Part shown: positions 1 to 8,279 of the stretch, piece after piece
Numbering within the stretch: position 1 is the first letter of the stretch
How the letters are laid out: every line of letters begins with the position of its first letter
Assembly (NCBI GenBank): GCA_045544835.1
Contig: JAZPZS010000143.1
Coordinates: 1-19,119 of the forward strand
Direction of reading: 5' to 3'
DNA: 19,119 nt
DNA from: UBA1189 sp045544835
GTDB taxonomy: Bacteria > Bacteroidota > Bacteroidia > Bacteroidales > Bacteroidaceae
Translations under genes and position numbers: made by a program
Notes under the pieces: generated by a model
Told to the model about the DNA's origin: nothing
The model's input: only the letters and a program-made list of their open reading frames with translations
Database searches by the model: none

Positions 1-197
1 CGCGTGGCCTCCTGCGAGAGGAAGTGTACGCCGCGATGCACATTGGCATTCACCGAGTAGTACTCCTCGGTGATGGCATCGACCACCGTGCGCGGCTTCT
101 GCGTGGTGGCACCATTGTCGAGGTATACCAACGGCTTGCCATACACCTCGCGACCGAGGATGGGGAAATCTTTACGAATCTGGGCTATATCATACAT
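1..197 (-). CDS. sufS: SufS-type cysteine desulfurase, N-terminal part (cut by window edge)
   Basis: Reading minus from 197, the translation begins MYDIAQIRKDFPILGREVYG and goes on through KPLVYLDNGATTQKP and NANVHRGVHFLSQEAT before the window ends. These are the conserved N-terminal blocks of group II cysteine desulfurases (SufS/CsdA), PLP enzymes that take sulfur from cysteine for Fe-S cluster assembly in the cytoplasm. The PLP lysine and active-site cysteine lie in the missing C-terminal part, so activity cannot be judged. Two upstream in-frame ATGs exist, at 203 and 212. I chose 197 because family members usually start just before this D-I-x-x-I-R motif. The neighbour xerD is divergent, and a TAnnTTTG box sits about 33 bp upstream. 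The family call is strong; SufS rather than a paralogue is the likeliest reading. Confidence 0.9.
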   Translation of the reverse strand, partial: MYDIAQIRKDFPILGREVYGKPLVYLDNGATTQKPRTVVDAITEEYYSVNANVHRGVHFLSQEAT

Positions 198-230
198 AAG
201 CATTCCTGCCATATCATATTTTAATAGGTA

Positions 231-263
231 CAAAGATACAACGAAGTAGGATAAAAACGACAA
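231..263 (-). promoter_or_regulatory. Candidate Bacteroidota promoter for sufS
   Basis: On minus, 238-231 reads TATCTTTG, a perfect match to the -7 consensus TAnnTTTG. A TTG at 263-261 lies 22 bp upstream as a weak -33 element. Transcription would start near 225, giving a leader of about 30 nt to the ATG at 197. The -33 spacing is slightly long. Confidence 0.6.
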
Positions 264-292
264 CAAACAAAGAAATAATCAACAAAATTGAC

Positions 293-300
293 TACTTTTG
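293..300 (+). promoter_or_regulatory. Candidate -7 box of xerD promoter
   Basis: TACTTTTG at 293-300 matches TAnnTTTG and lies 19 bp before the xerD ATG. Transcription would start about 306-308, so the leader would be only about 12-14 nt. No convincing TTTG is found 19-21 bp upstream, which lowers confidence. It is back to back with the sufS promoter. Confidence 0.5.
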
Positions 301-319
301 CGTAATCAACAACGCCAAG

Positions 320-1246
320 ATGAGCGCTACGACACATACAAACAACAGCAAACTGCTGACCAAGTTCAAGCAACACCTCCTGTTTGAGAAAGCATTATCT
401 CCAAACACCCTGGAAGCATACGTACATGATGTGGAGAAACTGCTCAAATACCTGCACGCCACAGGGACCGACCCATTAGCTGCCAAGCTAGAGGACCTGG
501 AAGCCTTTCTGGCCAGTCTGCACGACGAGAAGATACGTCCCCGCTCCCAAGCACGCATGCTGTCGGGTATTCGCTCGTTCTATCGGTACCTCGTGCTCGA
601 CGGACACATCAAAGCCGACCCTACCCTACTGCTCGAGTCGCCCAAGATAGGGATGCGGTTGCCCGAGGTGCTCAGCATCGGAGAGATCGACATGCTCATC
701 GATGCCATTGACCTGAGCAAGCGCGAAGGGCAACGCAACCGTGCCATCATAGAGACCCTCTATAGCTGTGGCCTGCGTGTATCGGAAGCGTGTAACCTCA
801 AGCTGTCGGATCTCTACCTCACCGAAGGATACATCAAGGTGGAGGGCAAGGGGAGCAAGCAACGGCTGGTGCCCATATCCGAGCGGGCCATAGCCGAAAT
901 CATGGATTACATGACCGACAGGGCAGAGATAGACATCAAGCCCGGCCATGAGGACTACCTCTTCGTCAGCGCCCATTTCAAGAAACGTATGTCGCGCATC
1001 ACCATGTTCCACATCATCAAGGAGTTGGCCGAGCAGGCAGGCATCAAGAAGGACATCAGCCCACACACCCTACGCCACTCGTTCGCCACCCACCTCCTCG
1101 AGGGAGGAGCCAACCTCCGCGTCATACAGAGCATGCTCGGCCACGAAGACATTGGCACCACGGAGATATACACACACATCGACGCCAGCCGCCTACGCTC
1201 CGAGATTATTGAGCACCATCCCCGCAACAAGCGGAAAACTCATTGA
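320..1246 (+). CDS. xerD: Site-specific tyrosine recombinase XerD
   Basis: This 308-residue protein has the two-domain layout of Xer recombinases: an N-terminal core-binding SAM-like domain (about residues 10-95) and a C-terminal catalytic domain (about 110-300). The full catalytic set is visible: R153 in SCGLRVSEACNL, K177 in VEGKGSK, H249 and R252 in PHTLRHSFATHLL, H275 in LGHEDI and nucleophile Y284 in TTEIYTH. Length matches XerC/XerD (about 295-310). Xer proteins resolve chromosome dimers at dif near the terminus as a XerC-XerD pair. The sequence resembles the chromosomal XerD group rather than mobile-element integrases, which usually carry longer arm-binding domains. There are no att-like repeats or element genes around it, so a housekeeping role is favoured. 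XerC versus XerD cannot be fully settled by eye. Confidence 0.92.
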   Translation: MSATTHTNNSKLLTKFKQHLLFEKALSPNTLEAYVHDVEKLLKYLHATGTDPLAAKLEDLEAFLASLHDEKIRPRSQARMLSGIRSFYRYLVLDGHIKADPTLLLESPKIGMRLPEVLSIGEIDMLIDAIDLSKREGQRNRAIIETLYSCGLRVSEACNLKLSDLYLTEGYIKVEGKGSKQRLVPISERAIAEIMDYMTDRAEIDIKPGHEDYLFVSAHFKKRMSRITMFHIIKELAEQAGIKKDISPHTLRHSFATHLLEGGANLRVIQSMLGHEDIGTTEIYTHIDASRLRSEIIEHHPRNKRKTH

Positions 1247-1257
1247 ACAGCAAACCG

Positions 1258-1857
1258 CTAGAATGTCAGTTTGAAATTCATGCCAGCCGAGAATTCGGGC
1301 TTGCTCCCCTGCATAATGTATTATAATTAATAGGGTGTAAGATTATAGATGAAGGTTACCCCCCCCCCCGCGGATACACCATAGTTGGCGATACCCTCCC
1401 AACGTTCTCGCTCCTCGTCATATTCCCCAAGCCAATATTCCACTTACTACATGTGAATAACCCGCTCCGACGTGTATTGTATGAGGCGACATCTGCTTTC
1501 TTTCCAATCCATCTTGATAGGCCGTATATTGCTCACTGAAAGGATTGGGGCAACCGCCCAAAATGACGGTATCTTTAGTCAGCAACATCTTGCCATATAA
1601 CCCGCGATTCATGTTGTTATTGAGCCAATGGGGAGTGGTATCATAAGGAACAGTAGCCGAGAAAGTCCTATCCGTCACCCGTATCTCACCCAATTCCACG
1701 GCCGAGTTGGGGACAGGTTCCCCATCAGTATACACTCTTACCTCGCGGTCACTGATGGTTCCAATTGAATACGGGAATCAGTGATTATTCTTTGCGAGGA
1801 GCAGCTTGATACCAACAAAATAAGGAACAAGATATTCAATGAATTGCGACATTTCAT
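1258..1857 (-). pseudogene. Decayed envelope lipoprotein/beta-barrel-like gene
   Basis: From the ATG at 1857 the frame gives MKCRNSLNILFLILLVSSCS, a lipoprotein signal with lipobox V-S-S-C, then runs into a stop at 1740-1738. A different frame takes over near 1765 (TISDREVRVYTDGEPVPNSA...) and continues to HTIHVGAGYSHVVSG near 1445, where it ends at 1418. A third frame then reads VEYWLGEYDEERERWEGIAN, followed by YGVSAGGGVTFIYNLTPY and a stop at 1329-1327. The same frame resumes after two stops as KPEFSAGMNFKLTF and ends at TAG 1260-1258. The final aromatic residue and alternating pattern resemble the last strands of an outer-membrane barrel. Two frame disruptions plus stops indicate a broken gene, and most of any barrel seems deleted. 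I do not recognise a named family. An assembly error in the poly-C run could explain a local indel but not the whole pattern. Confidence 0.6.
1359..1369. repeat. Homopolymer run of 11 C (G on minus)
   Basis: Eleven consecutive C on plus, inside the decayed envelope gene. On minus it encodes the glycines of SAGGGVTF. Runs of this length are prone to slipped-strand length changes and to sequencing error. Confidence 0.9.
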
Positions 1858-1990
1858 ATTCGAGAGAGTAGTTTGTTTGTGTATGAAAAAGATATATATT
1901 CCTATTGTATTATACAGACATGACATCAGAAATGAAAGTTGATACTGACTCAGAAGCTTCTGCAGGTGAGGGGCTGTCCGCAAGAGTAAG

Positions 1991-2026
1991 AAGGAGGGTG
2001 CGCCAGACAAACGGCGCTCCCTCCTT
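1991..2026 (-). terminator. Hairpin terminator after the 432-residue gene
   Basis: 1991-2004 and 2013-2026 form a 14-bp stem with one mismatch and an 8-nt loop, 25 bp downstream of the stop of the minus-strand gene ending at 2051. The following minus bases (CTTACTCTT) are moderately T-rich. It probably ends the two-gene unit. The stretch from about 1860 to 1990 holds no gene I can support. Confidence 0.7.
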
Positions 2027-2050
2027 CCTGTAACATATATAAGACTTTAC

Positions 2051-3349
2051 TTATCTCCTTACCATCTTATATACACGTGTAGTGCCGTCCTCATACTCGA
2101 CAGCCACTATGGTAACGCCAACTTCAGGAGATGTCAGCTCCACACCGTTTTCGTTATAATAACGGCGAGATACCACGCGCATCTGGGACTGTGCCACGCT
2201 GGTGCCCTTCACGCTCAGCTCAGCCTTCTTGCCACTGCGTACGGCCACGGCACTCACCACGGCATCCTCAGCCACCTCGAACGGAGCAGCATAAACGCGA
2301 CCCTCCAAGGGGTCGCCGTTAATGGCGTAAAGGATGGTGACATCGGATTCCTCGCAGGTGATGGTCACCACACCATTGTCGCAGGTGATAACCGGTGTGG
2401 GCAACTCCTCGATTTCGGTGATGATAATAGTATCTACTTTCTCCGCCACAACGGTGTCAACCTCAACAATCGTCTCGGTCACCACAACGGTGTCAACCTC
2501 TACGACTGTCTCAGTTACGACTACAGTGTCAACCTCAACAACAGTCTCAGTAACAACCAATGTATCAACAATCGTACTGTAGCTTACATCCGAGAACACC
2601 ACATCCTCGGACACCGTCTCTCCGTACATGTTGTCGCGAATCTCCACACTCACGCCATTACGTTTCATGCTACTTGCCTTGTAACCATCAAGAGGGGCAA
2701 AGAGAAGTTTGATGGCAGTGCCATCCTCAAATGCATTGGGAAGAGCATACGACCCATTTGGCTCAATCACATTGCCCTCGAAGACGCAACGGCCATACTG
2801 GCCTGCATGCACCTCGACACTACGGTTAGGAACGACGATTTCTCCTCCTTTAGAGTAGTTGATATGAAAGCCTACCTCGCCCAAATCGTACTCCGCCACA
2901 GGCTCGGATGTGGAGAACAGTACCTTGCTGAATCTTGCGGTGTAGTCACCTGCCACCATTTCATCGGCAGCCACAATGCGGAGCCGAACGATCTCTCCTG
3001 ATGTCCCTTTATACGCAGCATTCGCACTGGAGTACGAGGCAATACGGATAGAGCCATCATCCAAGACATTATAGGTTAGCAAGTGGGTCGTTTTCTTGCG
3101 GGTGGCATTCAGCTCAATATCAAGCACCTCTTCATCATCCTCGTTGATCATGGTCGCCACGCTGAAGCCATCGGGAAGCTTCAAGTCCATCTGGAATGCC
3201 GAGAACGCCAATTCATTGGTAAGTTCTACGGATACGAGCACAGATTCTCCCTCCCTCAGTTCCACATCACTGACCGTTACAGTGTTTTGGGCCTGCAGGG
3301 CACCGAGTGCCACTGCAAGTCCTATAAACATACTAAATACTTTTTTCAT
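2051..3349 (-). CDS. Secreted cohesin-like protein with VDTVVVTETVVE repeats and chitobiase-C-like module
   Basis: 432 residues. A signal peptide MKKVFSMFIGLAVALGALQA ends near residue 20. Residues about 22-166 form a cohesin-like beta-sandwich, judged by SAFQMDLKLPDGFSV and DDGSIRIASYSSANAAYKG, which closely match two modules in the upstream gene. Residues about 167-258 are an unassigned beta-rich stretch. Residues 261-315 are 12-residue repeats. Residues about 317-380 resemble the chitobiase/hexosaminidase C-terminal fold (VTITCEESDVTILYAINGD, then PFEVAEDAVVSAVAV). The tail RRYYNENGVELTSPEVGVTI and its basic end look like the C-terminal tails of Bacteroidales secreted proteins. Only 13 bp separates it from the upstream gene, so the two are probably co-transcribed. 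No catalytic domain is seen. A surface scaffold or adhesin role is inference. Confidence 0.85.
   Translation of the reverse strand: MKKVFSMFIGLAVALGALQAQNTVTVSDVELREGESVLVSVELTNELAFSAFQMDLKLPDGFSVATMINEDDEEVLDIELNATRKKTTHLLTYNVLDDGSIRIASYSSANAAYKGTSGEIVRLRIVAADEMVAGDYTARFSKVLFSTSEPVAEYDLGEVGFHINYSKGGEIVVPNRSVEVHAGQYGRCVFEGNVIEPNGSYALPNAFEDGTAIKLLFAPLDGYKASSMKRNGVSVEIRDNMYGETVSEDVVFSDVSYSTIVDTLVVTETVVEVDTVVVTETVVEVDTVVVTETIVEVDTVVAEKVDTIIITEIEELPTPVITCDNGVVTITCEESDVTILYAINGDPLEGRVYAAPFEVAEDAVVSAVAVRSGKKAELSVKGTSVAQSQMRVVSRRYYNENGVELTSPEVGVTIVAVEYEDGTTRVYKMVRR
2405..2569 (-). repeat. Tandem repeat region encoding VDT-V-TET-VE units
   Basis: Codons 261-296 encode three near-identical 12-residue units (VDTLVVTETVVE, VDTVVVTETVVE, VDTVVVTETIVE), followed by degenerate units to residue 315. 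The 36-bp DNA units differ mostly at third codon positions while the protein stays constant. This suggests old duplications kept under selection at protein level rather than a fresh expansion. Confidence 0.85.
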
Positions 3350-3362
3350 GATATGATATGCT

Positions 3363-6300
3363 TTATTTTACGATTACTTTATTACCATTCACCATATATA
3401 CTCCTGCCGGCAGAGCGATGGTATTCTTACCGGCCTTTACCACGGTCTGCTCTACGAGCTTGCCGGTAGCAGCATAGATACTTACTTCCCTATCGGCGGA
3501 GCTCTCCACGACTACAGCATCCTCGACACCATACACACGGAACGAAGCTGCATAGTCCTTCTCAACGCCAGTAGCTCCGCTGCGCATCATCACACTGATG
3601 TCTGCCGCACGATGCTCGGCACCGCCGGCTGTGGCAAACAGGGCGTCAGCGAGGGTCAGCACGGCATCGGCAGACACTTCGTCGGTGGTCTCCAGCACTA
3701 AGTTGAGCAACGCGCCCTCATTGTCGCGGAAGGCGGCATTATCCATAGCGTATGCCACAATACGTACCGAGCCGTCGGTCAGGGTGTTCCATGCAACGGC
3801 ATGGCTGGCCTTGCCACGGCCAGTGAAGGTAGCCTCGGCAAGCTCTACACCAGCAGGAAGCGTCACATCCAACTGGAAGGCACTATAGTCTGCATCATTA
3901 CTCAAGGCTACCGGGAGCACTACGCGGCCATTGCCCATAGCCGCAAGATCACCAATACTGAGCTCGGGCATTGCCACTACGCTACGCGATTCACGGTGCA
4001 CGGGAGCCTTGGCTGAGCCATCGGTCAACACCAAGCGCAATACGCCTACGACATCGACCATCGTGATGGCTCCATCACCGTTCAGGTCGGCTGCAGCAGC
4101 GTTAAATCCGGCCTGTTCCTTCTCCAATACGGCGTTGACAGCCATCACCACGTCAATCATCGTGAAGTTGCCATCGCTGTTGACATCACCAAGCAGTGTG
4201 TTCTCGACGGTGAGTGTTGCCGTGCAATCAGCGCCTAACTTCTCCACAGCATTACCCAGCTCATCCTCCGTCACCATGCGGATATTGCGCATCACAACCG
4301 AATAGTCGCCCTCGGCTATATCGCCTACAGATACTGCGACATTGACAAGCACTCCGCTATTGCCCACGAATGCAGCATTGGAAGTCGAGTATCCCGCTAC
4401 TCTCAGGGCACCGTCATCCTGAGGCTCAACGGCCAGTACGTGACTGCTCTTCGAGCGGTTCTTATTGAATGCGATGTCATAAAGCACCTCATCATCCTCC
4501 ATAGTAGATACCACAGAAACGCCCTCGGGCAGATACAGGTCGAACTGGAATGCATTTACCGCTGTAACATTGTCCATCTCGATGGGGATATTCACTACAC
4601 TTGAAGTTCTACCCTTTACATCCTGTGCTTTCATTACATAATCAGTAGAGATCTCTTCATTCTGAGTTCCAGCGTTGAACGTCACAGAAGACACACCCTC
4701 GTAATTGGTGAACTGGAATGCACAAGATGTAATCTTTCTCTCCAAAGTGAGGGTGATTGTATTGCCCGAGACCTCACTTTCTATAGAATGTAGCCAGTTG
4801 CCATATTCATCCCTGAGTGCCAGACCGGCAAATGAGCATTCCGCATCGGCTGTCAATGTAATGACATCGGTTGCGTCGAAGTGAATGAATCCAGACTTAA
4901 ACACGGCATCAGAAACGGGCATCGTGTAGGGCAACTCGTGCATCTCACGGATAAACCATGTAGCAGGAGAGCCATACGAACCATATCCAGATATTACTGC
5001 CGCACTTACACCCGGGATTCCTCCATAAAAATCATAAATCACACTATCGGTAACGAATCCATTGTTGTAACTACCAGCATACAGATTCTGTAAATTGTAA
5101 AAATTACCTCCGCCATGACGATGGGTCAGAATATGGAATTGACCCTTAGGGTTTTTATCCGGCAAGCTGAGTCGCAATGTGCAAGGCTGCTCCACGAGAT
5201 GGAAACGACCGGCATCGTCGTAGTCTACATATTGACCTGTAGCTGCACTCTTCATGGTGTAGTAATAGTGCCTTTCATACGTGACATTATTTCCACGGGT
5301 AATCGTCATGTTTTGAAAAACAGGTCTACCGGCCGCGTTCAGTATCGGTTCGAGCATGAATCCCTGTCGCAGGTCATCGGCACACACATCTTCCCACCAA
5401 AGGAGATTGAGTGTATCATTGATGCTGATTGCCTTTTCTTTCAACTGGTTGTTATGGAAACCTTGGAAAGCCGAAATGATGTGATATACCTTGCCGGCTT
5501 CGGGCATACGTGCCATATCAGCAGAATAATATTGCTCTACCGCCTGCCAGAACTCAGAGACCACAGCCTCGCACTCAGCATCCGATGCATTGTTTGCAAC
5601 CAGACTAGAAGCTTCAGAAATCACATTGCTCATATAGCTGAGGTCACCAGAGCAGTAACCTATCTCGGGGACAGGCGACAGCTCGATTGACGATGTCATC
5701 TCAAGCAAATCTTCCAGAACGACTTGATGATAATCACCATTCGTAATCAACATTTTCGCAGGGAAAGTATGATTATGGTCATTACTGTCTTTTGCACGAG
5801 ATAACATTCTAAAACTGAACACATCATAACCGCCATTGGGCAGCGTCACCTCCAGATAGTGTACTTCATCCGGGATATTTTTCCATGCGGAATGGAAGTA
5901 AGTCCCTGTATTGCCATCGAAGAGGGCAGCGATACCACCACCATCAGGTGCTGTAGGATTCAAAGCATTGTGGTCGGCATTTGAAGTGACGTTAGTCTCT
6001 GACAGCTCTATCTTCTGACCACTGCCATCATAGAACTCCAGTTCTGAAAGACAGAAAAATCGTTCGTTGACTTTGTTTCGCATAACAACAATACGGAGCA
6101 CCTCTACTTTACCTTGGAAATGATACAATGGAGAGGTATAGCCAACAATCTTATTTGCCTCATCATACCATGCTGCACCTTGAATCCAACCGGTCGTTGC
6201 ATCCTTGTCAAACTCTATTGACGCCTTGACAGAATCTTGAGGCTCCCTGGGCATATCGGGAACAACAATACTGTCGGGCAAAGCCCCCGTGTATGAGAGT

Positions 6301-7850
6301 CTGACATTATCAAATCCTACCCAGTTCGCTTCGGTCTCTACACATTTGATTCCCAACGTAAGGTAGCCATCTGCCACCACAACATTCTCGACACAGAACA
6401 CCTCAGGCATACCGTCACCAGTAGCCACAGCTACAGCACTGTCGTTTGCAAACAGGTAGACTCCTGTAGTGGCACCTTTAGGATCATCCGCCTTCTGGCA
6501 AGTCGCATTCACGGTGGCAGTCATGCTATATATACCGACAGGGAGGTTATATATTGTCTGATAGGCGGAAGTGGTACCAAGTTTTCCAGTGGAAGACACC
6601 CATTTTTCCTGGAACTTGCTGAGTATAGCATCACCGTTCGTATATGTAGTTCCAATATATCCCCAGCCACCAGCCCATCCGGAAATATCACCTTCCATAT
6701 CGGGGTTCACTACCAAAAAAGTATAATCGAACGAGAAGCCTTCGGCAGGCACAGCATTCATCACATAGCGCTGACGAGCAACCTCCATCTCGGCCACCTT
6801 AGCCGCGAGCTCGGCTACTGTGGTTACAGCAGACACATTGAGTGCTGCGGCGAGAACATTATCAAATGCAACGCGTACCTCGTCCGAGTTTGCAGTAGAA
6901 TTATCCAGAATGTCGTACACTCCCCACTTTGCTTCGGCAAATTCACCATCGTAGTACGCTGTTACGGCTTTCATTCTGGGCATTACCGTTTTCATCAATT
7001 CTATTGCATCAACAAGCTCCACATTGGATACCTCTTCGCCCATACTCACACGACTATAGAGAGGCTCAACGAGTGCCATCACCTCGACCCACTCTTCCTG
7101 CAACGCACTAAGGCTATACATTGCCATACTACTCTGACCGAACTCGGCAAACTCCATCGCAGTATCCATAAATTCATCCTCGGAAGACACCTTACGCTCA
7201 AGTGTCATGGAACCAAAAATTACCCAAGAGAGAGATGTACTGATATAACCTTGAATTCCTATCTCTACCTCACTGTCTTCCGCGAGAATAAAGTTGAACT
7301 CATTGAGACAGCCACCATCCCTAAATACGGATGCCGCATCACTCATACTATTGGCACCACAGGCACCTATACCTACAAGATACTGCGTGTTGTCGCCTAC
7401 AAAGAGCCAGGCTTTCTCTGTAGCCTCATTCTGTTCTAAGCCCTCACGATAGAATCCATTCAACCTAAGACAATACTCACCGGCAGAGAGCATTACCTTT
7501 TGCGAGAACTTGAAATTCTTAGTCCGAGCGAGCAGCACAGAACTGTTGCTCCATGTATGGTATACCTCAACCGTGTTAGGGTCAGTATTGACATCCAAGT
7601 TGTAGTAAGTGCCACCATAAGACTCACCAACATGGTCAACAGCAACAGTCCATCCCTCAATGGATGCAAAATCTGCATTCACAATACAATCAGAGACATC
7701 AGTCCAAACTTCATCCAAATCGTCACCGTCCCCAGAAATGTCGGGTGCAATAATTGTATCGGATTCAACAGACGGCATAGCAGGAACTGCCCACATAGTA
7801 CCTGCTACGAGAAGCAGGGATACCAATAAAAAAGAGAATTTTCTTTCCAT
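3363..7850 (-). CDS. Large secreted multimodular cohesin/dockerin protein
   Basis: 1495 residues, with signal peptide MERKFSFLLVSLLLVAGTMW and cleavage after about residue 21. Modules in order: carbohydrate-binding-like beta-sandwich (about 55-218); helical linker (about 225-365); second beta-sandwich (about 375-522, ending NWVGFDNVRLSY); discoidin/F5-8C-like module (about 545-705, with LSELEFYDGSG, LFDGNTGTYFHSAWKN and HYLEVTLPNGG); helical piece (about 735-780); a possible beta-trefoil-like region (about 785-970). Then come a cohesin-like module (about 1070-1218), a type I dockerin (about 1221-1275), a second cohesin-like module (about 1294-1425) and a tail ending ALPAGVYMVNGNKVIVK, resembling a type IX secretion C-terminal signal. 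The dockerin has two calcium loops, GDVNSDGNFTMIDVV and DLNGDGAITMVDVV (D1222/N1224/D1226/D1233 and D1255/N1257/D1259/D1266). No enzyme domain is visible. The substrate is unknown; a glycan-binding surface scaffold is the best inference. Confidence 0.87.
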   Translation of the reverse strand: MERKFSFLLVSLLLVAGTMWAVPAMPSVESDTIIAPDISGDGDDLDEVWTDVSDCIVNADFASIEGWTVAVDHVGESYGGTYYNLDVNTDPNTVEVYHTWSNSSVLLARTKNFKFSQKVMLSAGEYCLRLNGFYREGLEQNEATEKAWLFVGDNTQYLVGIGACGANSMSDAASVFRDGGCLNEFNFILAEDSEVEIGIQGYISTSLSWVIFGSMTLERKVSSEDEFMDTAMEFAEFGQSSMAMYSLSALQEEWVEVMALVEPLYSRVSMGEEVSNVELVDAIELMKTVMPRMKAVTAYYDGEFAEAKWGVYDILDNSTANSDEVRVAFDNVLAAALNVSAVTTVAELAAKVAEMEVARQRYVMNAVPAEGFSFDYTFLVVNPDMEGDISGWAGGWGYIGTTYTNGDAILSKFQEKWVSSTGKLGTTSAYQTIYNLPVGIYSMTATVNATCQKADDPKGATTGVYLFANDSAVAVATGDGMPEVFCVENVVVADGYLTLGIKCVETEANWVGFDNVRLSYTGALPDSIVVPDMPREPQDSVKASIEFDKDATTGWIQGAAWYDEANKIVGYTSPLYHFQGKVEVLRIVVMRNKVNERFFCLSELEFYDGSGQKIELSETNVTSNADHNALNPTAPDGGGIAALFDGNTGTYFHSAWKNIPDEVHYLEVTLPNGGYDVFSFRMLSRAKDSNDHNHTFPAKMLITNGDYHQVVLEDLLEMTSSIELSPVPEIGYCSGDLSYMSNVISEASSLVANNASDAECEAVVSEFWQAVEQYYSADMARMPEAGKVYHIISAFQGFHNNQLKEKAISINDTLNLLWWEDVCADDLRQGFMLEPILNAAGRPVFQNMTITRGNNVTYERHYYYTMKSAATGQYVDYDDAGRFHLVEQPCTLRLSLPDKNPKGQFHILTHRHGGGNFYNLQNLYAGSYNNGFVTDSVIYDFYGGIPGVSAAVISGYGSYGSPATWFIREMHELPYTMPVSDAVFKSGFIHFDATDVITLTADAECSFAGLALRDEYGNWLHSIESEVSGNTITLTLERKITSCAFQFTNYEGVSSVTFNAGTQNEEISTDYVMKAQDVKGRTSSVVNIPIEMDNVTAVNAFQFDLYLPEGVSVVSTMEDDEVLYDIAFNKNRSKSSHVLAVEPQDDGALRVAGYSTSNAAFVGNSGVLVNVAVSVGDIAEGDYSVVMRNIRMVTEDELGNAVEKLGADCTATLTVENTLLGDVNSDGNFTMIDVVMAVNAVLEKEQAGFNAAAADLNGDGAITMVDVVGVLRLVLTDGSAKAPVHRESRSVVAMPELSIGDLAAMGNGRVVLPVALSNDADYSAFQLDVTLPAGVELAEATFTGRGKASHAVAWNTLTDGSVRIVAYAMDNAAFRDNEGALLNLVLETTDEVSADAVLTLADALFATAGGAEHRAADISVMMRSGATGVEKDYAASFRVYGVEDAVVVESSADREVSIYAATGKLVEQTVVKAGKNTIALPAGVYMVNGNKVIVK

Positions 7851-7940
7851 ACCTAAAAACTTAAGGTTAATAAATAGATTCGTTCACTATCAAAGCCTAT
7901 AAGTTCTCCAGATTCGGCGGTCTGTGTATACCTAAATATA

Positions 7941-7981
7941 AAAGAAAAGCGTGAGAACCTGTACCTGTTACCCGTCTCACG
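7941..7981 (-). terminator. Terminator-like hairpin at end of the candidate RNA
   Basis: On minus, CGTGAGA (7981-7975) pairs with TCTCACG (7956-7950) around an 18-nt loop, followed by C and TTTTCTTTT. The stem is only 7 bp and the loop is large, so it may be a weak terminator, an attenuator or simply part of the RNA fold. Confidence 0.5.
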
Positions 7982-8275
7982 TTCTAAAGGTCTTCGCATT
8001 ACCCGATTGTTAGAAACGAGCAACGCAGACCCCACGCCGATATGTACATATACAACCTAGCTGACATACCTACTGCCGTTGCAGTATGATATAACAACTG
8101 GATACAAATTACATATCCCGTGGCATCTACTGTTGCTTTGTTTTTTAACAATCGTTTGAAGTTGCGAAGTTCTTAGAACGTAAAAACCAAAGCGCCAAGT
8201 AAACGCCTTTCCACAATGTCATCCCCACCCGACCTCCTTGACCCGCACAAATGAATCAAAGCACCGGCGAGGGAT
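7941..8275 (-). ncRNA. Candidate structured RNA (or long 5' leader) between rplQ and the scaffold gene
   Basis: A near-consensus promoter (8311-8280) should start transcription near 8275. The transcript can form a 5' hairpin over 8275-8221: AUCCCU pairs with GGGGAU, with inner stems CCGGU/GGUCGG-like and CUUUGA/UCAAGG. It can also form hairpins at 8118-8100 (GGAUAUG/UGUAUCC), 8088-8065 (CAUAC/GUAUG) and 8031-7989 (GGUCU-GCGUU with AAUGC-GA-AGACC), then an end hairpin at 7981-7950 followed by TTTTCTTTT. No open reading frame of note lies in it. Promoter plus folded body plus terminator-like end argues for an independent small RNA of about 330 nt. If the end hairpin is leaky, it is instead a roughly 420-nt leader of the 1495-residue gene. 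I cannot name a family. Known Bacteroidales structured RNA families (for example Bacteroidales-1, or 6S RNA) should be compared. Confidence 0.5.
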
Positions 8276-8279
8276 AATG

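Noticed and set aside
626..1066. 146-codon minus-strand open frame inside xerD
   Set aside because: Opposite strand of an intact recombinase with all catalytic residues; no independent evidence.
320..1246. The tyrosine recombinase as the integrase of a mobile element
   Set aside because: Size and motifs fit housekeeping XerD, and no attachment repeats, excisionase or element cargo lie around it.
1858..2010. 51-residue N-terminal extension of the decayed lipoprotein frame, from an ATG at 2010
   Set aside because: The extension overlaps the terminator hairpin and precedes an obvious signal peptide; the ATG at 1857 is the natural start.
2405..2569. Short regular repeats that could suggest a CRISPR array
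   Set aside because: The 36-bp units are contiguous without spacers and encode a conserved protein repeat in frame.
5115..5690. 191-codon plus-strand open frame inside the 1495-residue gene
   Set aside because: It is antisense to a continuous coding frame with clear domains, has no recognisable motif and no promoter, and is best seen as a shadow frame.
3363..7850. Reading the cohesin/dockerin protein as a cellulosome component
   Set aside because: No glycoside hydrolase, S-layer anchor or series of dockerin enzymes is seen in the window; the modules alone do not prove a cellulosome.
7886..7894. TAGGCTTTG on minus as a second promoter for the 1495-residue gene
   Set aside because: The spacing between TA and TTTG is one base too long and no TTTG lies 19-21 bp upstream.
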